Assembly (NCBI RefSeq): GCF_019393635.1
Contig: NC_057866.1
Coordinates: 3,870,223-3,934,222, forward strand
Reading direction: 5' to 3'
DNA length: 64,000 bases
From: Dromiciops gliroides
Lineage: Eukaryota; Chordata; Mammalia; Microbiotheria; Microbiotheriidae
Shown: positions 43,317-56,082 of the stretch, piece by piece
Position numbering within the stretch: position 1 is the stretch's first letter
Layout of the letters: the number at the start of each line of letters is the position of its first letter
Translations under genes and position numbers: made by a program
Notes under the pieces: model-generated
Databases searched by the model: none
What the model saw: the letters and a program-made list of their open reading frames with translations, nothing else
Told to the model about the DNA's origin: nothing

Positions 43317-45325
43317 AAACTCAGAAACTTTTATTATCCTAGTCATACAGATTTGAAAACTCAGTGCTCTATCTTTGATTCCTCCCTCCACCTCACTCCT
43401 AGATCAAATAAGTTGCCAACTTCATTCAATTCTGAATGTATGTATTCTTGTACTTGTGCACTTGCCCCTATCACCATCTCTCATGCAGGCAAGAAGAGAT
43501 AAGGATGGTAGGGGAGTCATAACCAATACATGTCTTCTCATTCTCTTTAGGGTGTCCTGTCTTGTCCTTATCTTTCCTTCCTTTACAACATCACCTTTAG
43601 GCAGGAATCCCCAGTGACAGAAAGATGGAGTGATTGTTCCACAGTCATTTGAGATCCACAACACTATATTCTTGGGAAATATGCTTACAAGGTGCATCAT
43701 GAAACAGTTAATAGAGTAGTGTGCTTGATCCCAGGGGAGATTTGGCTTTGAATCCTTCCCCAGCACTGCATTTCTGGGTGACTTTGGGCACTCAGTTACT
43801 TTCCCTGCCTTAGCCTCAGTTTACTCTTCAGTCAAATGGAGCTTCATCCACCAAGAAGCATTTTGTGAAACACCTACTGAGAGCCAGAAACTCTGCTAGT
43901 TGCCGGGGATAAGCAGTTTCTTTTCTCGAAGAGCTTACAATAGAGTTGGGGATAGTGAAAACATGCATATCGATAAGTCTAGAACAATGTCTATCTAGGC
44001 TATAAATATGTGTGAGTTATGTAAATATGTAGACACGGTTCAAATAAATGTCTAGCATGGACAGATATGATCTGAGGTCAAGTCCATGTCAGAAGAGAGG
44101 AGAAGTTGGGCTATCCTGCCAAACTGTACTTTCTGGGTAAGCATATATGTGTCTATATGTCTGTTTTTAGTGTTTGTGGTGAAGCATCATTCTTTCCCCT
44201 GATTTTCACTCTAACAGAGGGACAAGCATCAGGTAGATGCATCTATTTGAACAATATCCTTTGAAGTAAGCTATATGGGGATAAGAGAGAGAAAACCTTT
44301 GTACATAGCAAGGGGCCACCTAGGAAATATTGTGGATATTCAGTTTACAAAATCAATTATTACTGATCCCCATACTTGTAATATAGTCTGAATTTCTTGC
44401 AGAAATAGGGTTTTGGAGAATGAAATATGGGCTAATAATCTGTGAGAGGATCTCTAAAGCTACGTTCCTTCATTTCAAGATTTTGGGGTTTTTAATATAT
44501 ATACATAAATGAAAATATACATATAAATATAAATATAAAGCTGCATATGTAAGTGAAGGTATAGAAGTTTGTAAGCCTCCGCAAGAAGACCTAGAGTAGC
44601 CCTATTAGCATTTTCAGGCAGAAGTGTGTTAATAGGAAAAGTGAGTAAAGTGAAGTGAGATATTAAAGCAAGGAAAGAAAGTTGTTTTAATCTTAACTTT
44701 TTACTTTCTGGGACACTAAGGCTCTGTTCCATTTGTCTTTGTGTCTCTTTCTGGGGAGTTTTTCTAAGATTAGCTTGTTAAGAAAGGGATCTGAAAAAAC
44801 AGTGTGAGACTCTCCCAGGAGTTAATTTGAAAGGTAGGTTTTTCCTTTGGCTGAAGTTCTAGAAGCAGCTTTATGCTGATAAGATGTAGACCCAGCAGCC
44901 CGAAGATAGCAAGGACTGATGAAGTTTTATTTGTTACTTCAAAGTTAGATGCATTCAGTTTTAATTAGATCTCAAAGCTAAAGTTTAGAGATTATGTTCA
45001 AATAAAATCGAGAAACTATCTCTGTCCCCACCCCCCCAAAATATCTGACACCAGGGCAGTGTGTTTAAGACTGCAAAAATAAGGTTTTTTGTCTTGTCAG
45101 ACACTTTGATCACGGCTTTAATATCATATCCTTAAATGTAATCATTTTAGGATTTAATTAATTTGTTTGAAATGCACATTAACATTGCAAAAGCTGCTTT
45201 TAAAAATAGGTAATATTGGTGAAGGGTGTGAGAGAAATAGAGCTCTCTTGATCTGTTAAGTCTCTCCAGATTCTAAAAGGTGAAGAGGGCAAAAGAGATA
45301 TTGATGAATAATTATTTCTCACAAG
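43317..45325. other. Right flank of unit 2 and start of spacer
   Basis: Matches units 1 and 3 up to about 44140, then unrelated non-coding sequence. No gene seen; AT microsatellite near 44.49-44.54 kb. Confidence 0.4.
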
Positions 45326-45430
45326 ATAATAATAAAACCTACCCCCCAGGGTTGCTGTGAGGATCACATGATTGTAAAATGCTTGACACAGTGCTTAGCA
45401 TAGGGCAAATGCTCTATGTGTGTTAACTAT
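45326..45430 (+). mobile_element. MIR SINE fragment
   Basis: ATAATAAAACCTACCCCCCA, GGGTTGCTGTGAGGATCACA and GCTTGACACAGTGCTTAGCA are the MIR 3' half. Confidence 0.7.
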
Positions 45431-46159
45431 TTTTAAAAAATCTCCATAATTAGGTACGATTGCTTTATACTTGATAACTTCATGTGGATTGTTAGATATG
45501 ATCAATATATAAAGCCAATGGTGATGAGATGAATGATTTTCTGTGTAAGGTAATTTGGAAAACACATTCACTTGAATTGAGGTCACCTGATTGGTACTTA
45601 ATTAGTTTTATTTCAAATTTCAAATATCATAATATTTTGAGGGTATTGTTATGTTTCTAAATCTTGTATAATTTGGTGCACAATTATGAGCTATATTGTT
45701 AGAAAAGCACTTTCTCTTGTTATCTTGATGTTTTTAGGTTAAGAATTGTACTGTTAGGGGCAGCTAGATGGCACAGTGGTTAAAGCACCAGGACTGGATT
45801 CAGGAGTACCTGAGTTCAAATCTAGCCTCAGACACTTGACACTAGCTGTGTGACACTGGGCAAGTCACTTAACCCTCATTGCCCTGCAAAAAAAAAAACA
45901 AAAACAAAAACCAAACAAACAAAAAAAGAATTGTACTGTTTAAAAAAATAAATAAATAAATTATAAACTTGTTAGGTCTTTCAGCCCTGCTGACCATGTA
46001 CTGTAATATTGTGAAGCATTTTAATTAAGAACTTATAAACATACAAGTTTTGTCTATACTGAAGAGGAAGTTTCATGTAAAATTGTTTGACTATCACTTA
46101 CAAATATTATGAGATTGATAACTAAGTCATTTATAGTTATTGTTTTAATCAAGTATTTT
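45431..46159. other. AT-rich spacer with one SINE
   Basis: No gene recognised apart from the SINE at 45756-45925. Confidence 0.35.
45756..45925 (+). mobile_element. WSINE1-type SINE
   Basis: GGGGCAGCTAGATGGCACAG start, A-rich tail with CAAA units, target duplication AAGAATTGTACTGTT. Confidence 0.93.
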
Positions 46160-46565
46160 AAAATTTTTATTTAGAATTTTATTTTTCCAAATTACATGTA
46201 AAAAGAAATTTTGACATAAATTTTAAAAAACTTTGACTTCCACCCTCTCTTCCTCCCTCTTCCCCCACCCCCTGCCCAGAACTCAAGAAATTCAATATAA
46301 GTTATATATAGGTAGTCATACAAAACATCTCCATGTTAGCCAGGTTGTTAAAGAAAACAGACAAAACAAAACTTCAGATTAAGGAACTATCAAAAACATT
46401 ATGCTTCAATCTGTTTTCAGATACCATATGTTCTTTCTCTCTAGATGGATTGCAACGGAGTCATTCATAGCAGATCATCTTACACTATTGCTGTTATTTT
46501 GTATACAGTACACTTCACTCTGTGAAATTCACATGTCTTTCCAAGTTTTTCTGATACCATCCTGC
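46160..46565 (-). mobile_element. 5'-truncated L1 3' end, antisense, diverged
   Basis: CAAATTACATGTAAAAAGAA, CAATATAAGTTATATATAGG and CATATGTTCTTTCTCTCTAG in antisense L1 order. Confidence 0.65.
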
Positions 46566-46850
46566 TTTAATCATGTATTAACATTGGTATTTTAAAAGGA
46601 AAATTGGTAATTATACAAACAAAAGACTTTGTAAAATCTCCTGTTTAAACCTACAAGGATGCTTAGAACCATTTTGTCATAAACTCTTATCAACCCTGTG
46701 CAAGAATTTTCTGTGTGGCAGAATTCCTATTGAGTAAATGGGAATCCTTGAACAAAATGGGAGTGAAATTTTCAAGCCTACTTATAATGTAGAGTGAGTT
46801 TCATCTAAGGTTATTTGTCTAAATATACCTTGAAGCAACTTAGTCTTTTT
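46566..46850. other. Spacer without recognised features
   Basis: Non-coding. It ends at the target site of the next L1. Confidence 0.3.
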
Positions 46851-47617
46851 TTCCTAATAAAAGTATTTTATTATTTTCCAATTACATGTAAGGATAGTTT
46901 TCAACATTTGTTTTCATAGAATATTTGGTTCCAAGTTTTTCTCCTACCTTCCCATCCCTTCCTCCTCCCAAAGATGGAAAGCAATCTGATATAGTTCATA
47001 TATGTACAATCACATTAAACATACTTCTGCATTAGTCATATTGTGAAAGAAGAATCAGAGAACAAAGGATACACCTCTAAAAAGAAGGGGAAAATGGCCC
47101 CAAAGTAGAAACAGTATGATTCAATCTGCATTCATAATCCACAGTTCTTTTTTTCTGGATGTTGAGAACATTTTCTATCCTGAGTTCTTTGAAATTGTTT
47201 TGGATTGTTGCACTGCTGAGAAGAGCCAAGTCCATCACCATTGTTCATCACACAATGTTGCTGTTACTGTACACAATGTTCTCCTGGTTCTGCTCCTCTC
47301 AGTCAGTATCAGTTCATGTAAGTCCTTCCAGGTTTCTCTGGACTCCTCCTGCTCATTGTTTCTTTTCTCTTTCTTTTTTCTTTTCTTTTCTTTTTTTTTT
47401 GGGGGGGGGGAGTGGGGGGCAATTAGGGTTAAGTGACTTGCCCGGGATCACACAGCTAGTAAGTGTCAAGTGCCTGAAGCTGGATTTGAATTCAGGTCCT
47501 CCTGAATCCAGGGCCGGTGCTTTATCCACTGTGCCACTTAGCTGCCCTACTGCTCATCATTTCTTACAGCACAATAGTATTCCATTACATTCATGTACCA
47601 TAACTTGTTTACCCATT
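46851..47617 (-). mobile_element. 5'-truncated L1 3' end, antisense, with target duplication
   Basis: Flanked by TGAAGCAACTTAGTCTT on both sides. Contains TCCAATTACATGTAAGGATA, TCTGCATTAGTCATATTGTG and CATGTACCATAACTTGTTTA. A SINE is inserted at 47365-47547. Confidence 0.85.
47365..47547 (-). mobile_element. WSINE1-type SINE, antisense
   Basis: CT-rich head, G-run, AATTAGGGTTAAGTGACTTG to CTTAGCTGCCC. CTGCTCAT-TTTCTT-like repeats flank it. Confidence 0.88.
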
Positions 47618-50045
47618 CCTGAAGCAACTTAGTCTTAACAAACTTCTCTACTAAAGATTAGTTTTGCCTTAAAGGGTGAATGCAAAATACATTTAGAGAG
47701 GGAAATATGTTTATATATATATACTATTTTGAAGGTCTGTTTTTTTCTAGAGGTTTAAGTGAACTATCATATGTTTGCTTTCTATGTGGGATTCAAGAAT
47801 GTAATTATTTTCTTGATTTCTAGTGATATATTTTAATATAAAGGGGACAAAGATATTGAGTGAATTTTAAAGGGCCTGGTCTTGTCACTGTGATAAAGCT
47901 AATCTAATTGGGCATGTTCTTTTTGGGTTTAGAAAAACTGAATGTCTTCCCCATTGCAAACACCTTTTGATAAGAGGGGGATGGCACTTTGGAATTTGTG
48001 GTAATTAGGAATTTATTTTGTTCTAGTACTTTGGGTATTTGTTTATGCTACCTAAAGGCATTTTATACCAATTTAGCTTTGATAAATTCCAACTTTTAAA
48101 GATTTTTTTTTGTCTTAAGGTTGAATAAAACATCTGCCATTTTAGAGGTTTCCAACTAATTTACTTCATGAAAGTTTAGTGATTATTCCTTTGAAGATCA
48201 GGATAAATTTTACATTGTTTTTAAGAACGAGAAATACTTTTAGAAGAAATATTTAATTAAAAGAAAATCTTTTGTAAAAAATAATCTTTTGCGTGATTTT
48301 CATAAGACCTATTAAATTTTATTTGTTTTTTGTTTTGTTTTGTTTTGGTTTTTTTTGGTGAGGCAATGGGGGTTAAGTGACTTGCCCAGGGTCACACACG
48401 CTAGTAAGCGTTCAGTGTCTGAGGTCGGATTTGAACTCAGGTGTTCCTGAATCCAGGGCCAATGCTCTATCCACTGCACCATCTAGCTGCCCCTAAATTT
48501 TATTTGTAAGGTAATTTGATATTAATACCAATTGTGTCCAAACCTACTGTGATTAATGAGATTATTGTTTGAGGATATAGCTTTTCTGTGGGACTCTACA
48601 TATTATTGAAGTTTCATTTTTTGGTTTCCAGTGTTCTTGATAAATCCATAAATGAATATCTTAAGAGAAACATCAGCAGTTGGCAGCTCAATGGAAGCAA
48701 CATCTGAGATCTAAGGCTAATGAATATCTGTCCATATCTGTTCCTAGAAATAAGGTAGGGAGGTTACCTCAAAAAGGCTAAAGTGACTCAATTAATTTTC
48801 CCATATAAGAAATCTGTCCACCTACTTCTATAAGCTAGGCTACTTATATTTGTGTGGGCCTTGTGGAGCATTTTTGATGGTATTATAACTATGGCCCTCC
48901 TTATATCTCTCATAGTAAATTTCTATTATCAGCATAGACATAGTGGAAGTTTTCCATTGCAATACTGAATCTATTAGATATTAGATTAATACTAAAGTAT
49001 CTGAAATAAGCTTTAAGTGGGAAAGATCTTGCTATTTTGATCTGAATTTGTAGTCATTCCATGGTCTAAGCAAGAATTAAATTAGTGCTTGAACTTGTCA
49101 TATGTATGTATGATTGAATTCCTGAAATATCTCATTCTTCCAGAATGATATGACTAAAATTAGACAAAGGTAAAGAAATTTGTGAAACAAAGATGTAAAT
49201 CTATTAATTTGTGAGGTTAAAAGTCAGAAACTTCTTCTGTTTTTGTTTTAAGGAATAGGATTTCAGTACAGACAGTTAGGTTAGTGAAGAACAGTAATTT
49301 ATAAGCTATCTTGTGTTACCCTAATAGAAAATCTGATTTTACTTATGTTTGTTGTTTAATCTGGGGTTAGCATATATGTCGAAATGCTTGTAAACTAGTC
49401 AAGAGTCACCTTAAAGATGTTCCCATTGTTTAAAGGAATTCTGAGATCAGTAGTTTGTGTTTATGCCCATGTAAACTTGGTTAATAACTGATTATGTTCT
49501 ATTATAGACAATATTTCGTAAAATCTGTTTTCTGTGTATAATTCAAGATCATTATATTTACACATCCCACCCCAAGTATTTTATATTAAGATAAGTTGTG
49601 ATTTTTAATGATGAATCTCTTAGTATTACCAATGTAGATTATTGTCAAACTTATTATCTAGGATATGTGATCCTTGAGAACTGAATCCACCTAAAACTCT
49701 GATTATTAGAACTTGCTATTTAAGACCCTATGGGACTTCTAGTCTTCTGAGTCTGACTCTAGGTATGATCATCAGGGAATGCAACTGAGCCAAGGATCCA
49801 CGAGGGCAGCAACCCAATGGGGGTTTGCATGTAGAAACTGCAGGTGGAGTTCTCATGGGAAAGGATGGGAGAACATCTATTGGCATGGGCTGAGGTAGGA
49901 TTCTCCTCATTCAATTTCTCCCACATGACATTTCTTAAGAGGAAAATATCTCACCTGTCTGACTTTAAGTGTGGCTCAATGCAATTGACTATCAATATGA
50001 CTTTTGCCTGGAACTGACATCAATATAAGGAAACACATTACCTGA
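47618..50045. other. Non-coding left part of unit 3
   Basis: 47.62-48.15 kb matches 5.83-6.34 kb. The remainder, apart from one SINE, shows no repeat I recognise and no gene; short open frames look random. Confidence 0.4.
48327..48493 (-). mobile_element. WSINE1-type SINE, antisense
   Basis: T/G-rich head, GTGAGGCAATGGGGGTTAAG to CATCTAGCTGCCC. Target duplication TAAATTTTATTTGT. Confidence 0.92.
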
Positions 50046-52784
50046 TGTCCTTATTTTTTCTTTTATGACAAATTTCTATAAGTATGTCAGATGATCAGCA
50101 TGAACACAATATTAAAACTTTATATTATAGACTAATACAGGACCACATCTGAGTTACTACAATACTATAATAAGATGTAGGTATAAGATTTGAGGTACTT
50201 GGCCTAGAATTTTAGTCTTTTCTATTTTCCAAACAACCAACCAATTAAGTATTTAGCCTTAGCATCTATTACTAGCTATATGTGCTCATCTAAGTAAGTT
50301 AAGATGCTTTCATTTCTCATAATGGCAAGGGGATGCAAAGATTTGTGAAACCAGGATATGATTATGTTATTTAGTGAATATTAAGCACTTTCAGTTCTGT
50401 GTTAAGGAAAGCAATATCAGCACAATTAATTGTCTTAGAAGAAAGGTTTTTGGTTCATCTTGTAAACACCTTAAAGAGACATCCACTTTGGTGAGACATT
50501 ATGCATTTGAACCTGGCTAGAAGTTGAAAATGGTTTTATTATAAATGGCTTACTTGATATGTGTTGTTTCAAACTGATTACTCAATATATTTATATATCC
50601 CAGCCCAGAAACTTTGTTACAACTGAAGTTATTCTGGCAACATTTAAATGAATTCATTTTTGTATTAGAGTTCATCTTCTTATAAAAAGTATTCTATTAT
50701 TAATTCCTCTGTATCTGAGTTTCATGTATGTATGTATGTATACACACAGAGATATGTATACTTTTACTTTTATCCTTTGTACCTTTTATCTGTAAGGTTT
50801 ACTTATTAAAGGGGACTGCCCCCTTTGATTTTGTCAAAGTGCCATCCATCTTTCCCTTTTCCCCTTTCCCCTCTCACATTGTCTCTCCTCACAAGTTCTA
50901 TAGCTAGAAACTCTTCATGAAGTTTTTGTTACATCAGGTAGTAATTCATTGAGGAGGCGATGCCTCTCAAGAATCAAATAGGGGAATATGAGAAATGATT
51001 GTTAATAACCAATATCTTGGGGAGATTCAGAGGCTCCCCTTTTCTTTTAAATTCCTTTTTTTTTTTTTTTACAATCACTTTTTCCTGGAGGACATTATTG
51101 GACGAGTTTGTATTGATTCTCATCATCTTGGTCAGATACTACTCAATCTTGCAAGGAATTTAATCTAGGGTAGGGAAGCTCATTGTACTCTCCTCAAGCT
51201 TGGGTGGAGACAGATCTTTTTGAGCAGCTAGCTGGAGGCTTCCAGGGATCAATTCCCCCCTTTCTCCAATCAAGAGGGGATACATTCTTTTAATTGATAG
51301 CTCAAGGCTGGGGGTGGTCAAGTGGAGATAATCTCTGTGTAGGGGTCAATCTTAGCCCCATTGATCACCTATTTCAATGGCATATAAGCTGTGAGCCCCG
51401 CCACTATGGTTATCTTTGGTCTGAGAGAGGTAACCAAGTTACAATCCCTTTATTAATAACCTGCTGGTCTTACTAATAAAATGATTAAATTACCCAGGAA
51501 TGATGTCTCTCAAATTTTTATTTGTTACAATGGACTGAAGACCTTTATTAACCCTCTTCAGAGCATGGGTAGGAATTCCTTGACAGAGTCTTCTTTGCCT
51601 CTGGTAAAATGATGAAATTCCCTTTTTTTGTTGGCATCAGTGCTGTGCATTGGTACAAGACAGAACACGTGCTTACTCTAAGGAATTGGCCCATTTTCCA
51701 GCTATGTAAAGTGCTTTATAAACCTTCTTGTTAGTTACAATGATTATTCCACGCAAAATAACGTTTAACAACATTTACAAAACTGCTCTTCAGAAACCCT
51801 GTTTGTGCAGTAACACCTTCCTGAGAAATTTCTGGACCCCTCTCTGGTCAGTAGGCAGCCTCCTGATGCCTACTCCCTTGACCCCTCCCCCATGGTCAAA
51901 TATTCTCTTTTCAGATTCAGATTTCTAAGTCAGTTATGCTGCTCCTGCATTCCCCTTCCAGGCAATGTCCTTTGGAACCACCCAGAGGAACACACATGAA
52001 ATGCTGATGGCTTTGGAACTTTATTGATCATCTCTTAGAGTAGTCAAAACTATACTGAATAGACTTGTTTCACATGTAGAGCTCACATCCAACTCTCCTC
52101 TAGGTTACATATTGTTGACATACAAATAGATTATTTTGCATTCAAAATTATGACTATTCATGAATTTCCCTCCATTATATTTTTACTTACTATTGTCCTT
52201 CTCAGCCTTTCTTTTTACCCTATCTATACCTGTTACCTCATCTGCTTCATTACCCTCCTATTCCTTATTCTACCCATCCTTCTAAAATTCTGTCCCTTAA
52301 CCTGTCCCCTCATCCTCTTATTTCTCAATAGGTTTAGAAGACTTTTTATACCCTTTTAGATGTATATGTTGTTCCTTCCATCTTTAACCTAGATCCTGTG
52401 AAAGTAAGGCTGTAGCATTACAGAACTCCACCTCCACCTGCTTCCTCTGTAGCAGTTCTTCCTTTCATACCCCATTTGTAGTAGATAATTGCTCCTTTTT
52501 ACTTTTTCCTCCCAAATTTGGCTTTTATAACCACCCTATCATATTCAACTCAGCCCCAACCTTTCTTTCAAACTACCGTCTTAATGATGACAGTCTTAAG
52601 AACAGTGGTAACACTATCCTATATAAGTAGTAAACTGTTTGACCTTAATGTGTTCCTTATATTTAGTCTTTAATGTTTTCCTCATATTTCTTCTGGATCT
52701 TCTATATCAATTTTTCCATTTAGTTCTGGTCTTTTTTTCACAAAGACCTGAAAGTCTTTCACTTCATTAAACATCCATTTTAAA
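50046..52784. other. Non-coding flank of unit 3
   Basis: 50.05-50.8 kb pairs with unit 2 at 29.2-30.5 kb, 50.81-51.97 kb with 31.84-33.0 kb, 51.98-52.78 kb with 8995-10020. It lacks the ERV 3' end, LTRs and SINEs that units 1 and 2 carry at these sites. Confidence 0.55.
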
Positions 52785-53113
52785 AAAATTAAGGACTATA
52801 TTCAACTTTGCTGGGTAAGATATAAATGGAAAACAGATAGAAGAATATATTCAAAATCTGAGAGCAACAATATGTTGGTTACAAGAAACATGTAAGAAAG
52901 GGAGATACACACAGAGCTAAAATGGAGGGTTCAGTTGATGCAAAATAGGCAGTGGTAGCCATCATGATCTCAGAAAAAATTAAAGCTAAAATAGATTTAA
53001 TTAAAAAACATAAATGTGGTAACTATGTTTTGTTAAAAGATACCATAGACAATGAAGTAATATCAGTACTGATCTTATATACACCCAGTACAATAATATC
53101 TAAATTTTTATCA

Positions 53114-54510
53114 TAAAAGTATTTTATTATTTTCTAGTTACATGGAGAGATAGTTTTCAACATTTCTTTTTATAAGATTTATGGTTTCAAATTGTCTCCC
53201 TCCCTCCTCTCCCTCCCCCCTCCCCAAGACAGCAAGCAATCTGATATAGGTTATATATGTATAATCACATTAAACATATTTCTGCATTAGTCATGCTGTG
53301 AAAGAAGAATCAGAGCAAAAGAGAAAAATCTCAAAAAAGAAAAACAAAAAAAGTAGAAATAGTATGCTTCAATCTGCATCTAGATTCCACAGTTCTTTTT
53401 TTCTGGATTTGGAGAGCATTTTCCATCATGAATCCTTTGGAACTATCTTGGACTATTGTATTGCTGAGAAGAGTCAAGGCCATCACAGTTGATCAACAAA
53501 CAATATTGTTGATACTGTGTACAATGTTCTCCTGGTTCTGCTCATTTCACTCAGCATCAGTTCATTGTAAGTCCTTCCAGGTTTCTCTGAAATTCACCTG
53601 CTCATCATTTCTTATAGCACAATAGTATTCTATTACATTCATATACCACAACTTGTTCAGACATTCCCCAATTGATAGGCATCCCCTCAATTTCCAGTTC
53701 CTTGCCACCACAAAAAGAGCAGTTATAAATATTTTTATACGTGTGGGTCCTTTTCCTTTTTTTTATGATCTCTTTGGAAAAATGACCCAATAGTGGTATT
53801 GCTTGGTCAAAGAGTATGCACAGCTTTATAGCCCTTTGGGCATAGTTCTAAATTGCTCTCCAGAATGACTGGATCAGTTCACAGCTCCACCAACAATGCA
53901 TTAGTGTTCCAATTTTTCCACAGCTTCTCCAACATTTATTATTTTCCTTTTTTGTCATATTAGCCAATCTGATAGGTGTCAGGTGGTACCTCAGAGTTGT
54001 TTTAATTTGCATCTCTCTAATCATTAGTGATTTAGAGCATTTTTTCATATGACAATAGATAGTTTTGATTTCTTTATCAGAAAACTGCCTGTCCATATCC
54101 TTTGACCATTTCTCAATTGGGGAATGGCTTAGATTCCTATAAATTTGACTTAGTTCCCTATATATTTTAGAAATGAGGCCTTTGTCAGAAATACTGGCTA
54201 TGGGGGCAGCTAGGTGGCACAGTGAATAAAGCCTCGGATTCAGGAAGACTTGAGTTCAAATTTGGCCTCAGACACTTGACACTTACTAGCTGTGTGACCC
54301 TGGGCAAGTCAATTAACCCCTTTTGTCCTGAAAAAAAAGAAAAGAAATACTGGCTATAAAAATTGTTTCCCTTCTAATTTTGGATGCATTGTGTCTATTT
54401 GTACAATAACTTTTTAATTTAATATAATCAAAATCATCCATTTTGCATTTCATAATATTCTTTATCTCTTCTTTGGTCATAAACAGTTTTCCTTTCCATA
54501 ATATCTAAAA
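53114..54510 (-). mobile_element. L1 3' end (about 1.25 kb without its SINE), antisense, inserted in older L1
   Basis: TTATTTTCTAGTTACATGGA at the 3' end through TTGTCATATTAGCCAATCTG and CATTTCTCAATTGGGGAATG of ORF2. A repeat of AATATCTAAATTTT on both sides looks like the target duplication. The minus strand still reads ORF2 C-terminal peptide ([20 protein letters not shown]). Confidence 0.85.
54202..54342 (+). mobile_element. WSINE1-type SINE nested in antisense L1
   Basis: GGGGGCAGCTAGGTGGCACA start. Target duplication AGAAATACTGGCTAT. Confidence 0.93.
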
Positions 54511-55032
54511 TTTTAAAGAAGTTAAATGAATTACAAATAGACATAGATAGTAGTACTATAACAGTGATGGCCTTGCATCTTCCTCCCTCACTACCACTAA
54601 TAACAATGAAATTAAATTAATTATATGGAGTTATTTTACCCAATTATATGCCAATAAATTAAACATTTAAGTGAAATAGAATATTTATAAAACTAAATTT
54701 CCTAGATTAGCAGAAGAGGAAATAGAACATCTAAATACACTTATTTTAGAAAAATAAATTCAACAGACCATAAATATGCTTCCTAAGAGGGAAGCTTCAG
54801 GGACAGATGAATTTACAAGTGAATTCTATTAAACATCTAAAGATCTACTAATTCAATGATAAATGAATAATAGGCAAAGAAGGGATCCTACTAAACTCCT
54901 TTTTTGAAACAAATATGATGCTTATATCTGAATCAGGAAGAGTAAAAACAGAGGAAGAAATTCATGGGTCAATTTCCCTCATCAATATGGATGTAAAAAT
55001 CCTCAATAAAATATTAGCTAAAAGATGTTTAT

Positions 55033-55185
55033 GGGGCAGCTAGATGGCGCAGTGGATAGAGCACCGGCCCTGAAGTCAGGAGGACCTGAGTTCAAATCCG
55101 GCCTCAGACACTTAACACACACTTACTAGCTATGTGACCCTGGGCAAGTCACTTAACCCCAATTGCCTCACTAAAAAAAAAAAAA
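55033..55185 (+). mobile_element. WSINE1-type SINE in L1 ORF2, unit 3 only
   Basis: GGGGCAGCTAGATGGCGCAG start, A-run tail. Target duplication AAAGATGTTTAT. Confidence 0.93.
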
Positions 55186-55330
55186 AAGATGTTTATTATA
55201 GAGATTATACATTATGACCAAGTGGGATTTATACCAGGAATATATGGATGAGTTCACAGAAAGAAAACTATTAACATAATTGATTATATAAATAATGAAA
55301 GTTTAATCTTTTCTTACAATTACATTTTTC

Positions 55331-55924
55331 TATGGCATACTAGATAAAATATAAGACCTGAAACCACTAAGGAAAGAGCAAGTTCTTTGTCACTAGAGGA
55401 ATAAAATGGAGACTGAATGATATGGATATTCTATAGGAGATTGTTTTTTAGGGTGTGTGTGTGAGATATGTATGTGTGTGTGTGATATGTATATGTATGA
55501 GATGTGTCTCCTTCCCCAGCTTTGGGGTGCACCCTGTCGTGCAACACCCCTACAATACCTGCCTTCAACAAGAAGTGAGTCATGCAGAGTGAAAGAGAGA
55601 TTGGAATAGAGAGAGTTATAGAAACATAGAGGCACAGAGACTTAGAGAGACTCAGACCTGGACAGATTGAAAACCAGAGGGGATGTTGAGTCCCAGCCTT
55701 GGTCTTTAGGGGCAGAGATGGATTTGATTCAACTCCCATGATGGAAATGGAAGGGGGGAAGGGTAGGGAGTACTCACAGGGAATGGAGGGGACACAGCTG
55801 AGCTGGAATCTTCCCTGCTCATGACAGGAGGAGGCCTGATGCCTGAGGGAAGAAGACAAGGTGGAGGCCCATGGAACCTTGAGAAGTCTGACCCTTGACT
55901 CTATGAGTCAAATTTCCCATGTGC
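55331..55924. other. Non-coding 3' flank of the MRGPR remnant
   Basis: Matches 12.18-12.64 and 37.56-38.12 kb, with a GT-rich tract near 55455. No gene seen. Confidence 0.5.
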
Positions 55925-56011
55925 CCCAGGAACTAAACTCCCATTTGTGCTTCTATCTGTTGTGTTGTCATTAACATATTTCTGTTCCCTGGGTGTGGGG
56001 GACACAACCAT
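55925..56011 (-). pseudogene. MRGPR remnant, first ~25 codons only (third tandem copy)
   Basis: The minus strand carries an ATG at 56011-56009 followed by about 25 codons that align with the receptor N-terminus: MVVSPT at the start, then YVND and TTDRSTNGS. Homology stops near 55925, inside the CCCAG that precedes the aligned codons. The sequence then resumes with what in unit 2 lies 3' of the receptor (near 38123). A deletion of about 1.84 kb in unit 2 coordinates, with about 17 bp of unmatched filler, therefore removed everything from TM1 onward. The splice acceptor is still readable. No transmembrane segment is left, so this cannot encode a receptor. Confidence 0.85.
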
Positions 56012-56056
56012 GGTGGTTGGTCTCAGCCTCAGGAAGCCCTGCTCCTCTCAGCTGCC

Positions 56057-56082
56057 CTGCAGACAGGAAGACAAGGAAGTAC
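56057..56082 (-). promoter_or_regulatory. Relic 3' splice site before MRGPR remnant
   Basis: The minus strand reads CTTCCTTGTCTTCCTGTCTG followed by CAG, the equivalent of the acceptor in copies 1 and 2. It survives although almost all of the coding exon is gone. Confidence 0.5.

Larger units (their letters stand above)
29210..44140. repeat. Tandem unit 2 of the MRGPR segmental duplication
   Basis: The left part (29.2-30.5 kb) matches unit 3 at 50.05-50.8 kb, the 32.1-33.0 kb part matches 51.06-51.97 kb, and the core matches unit 1. Homology to units 1 and 3 ends near 44.14 kb, in the middle of the flank those two units continue to share. About 440 bp present in unit 1 (16.80-17.24 kb) is missing here, with the junction near 42866. 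Confidence 0.8.
52785..55330 (+). mobile_element. L1 LINE fragment, ORF2, decayed (unit 3 copy), interrupted
   Basis: 52785-53113 and 54511-55330 match the L1 at 10.0-12.2 kb (for example AAATGGAGGGTT and CTCAATAAAATATTAGCTAA), with the middle of the fragment missing. An antisense L1 (53114-54510) and a SINE (55033-55185) are inserted. Confidence 0.8.
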
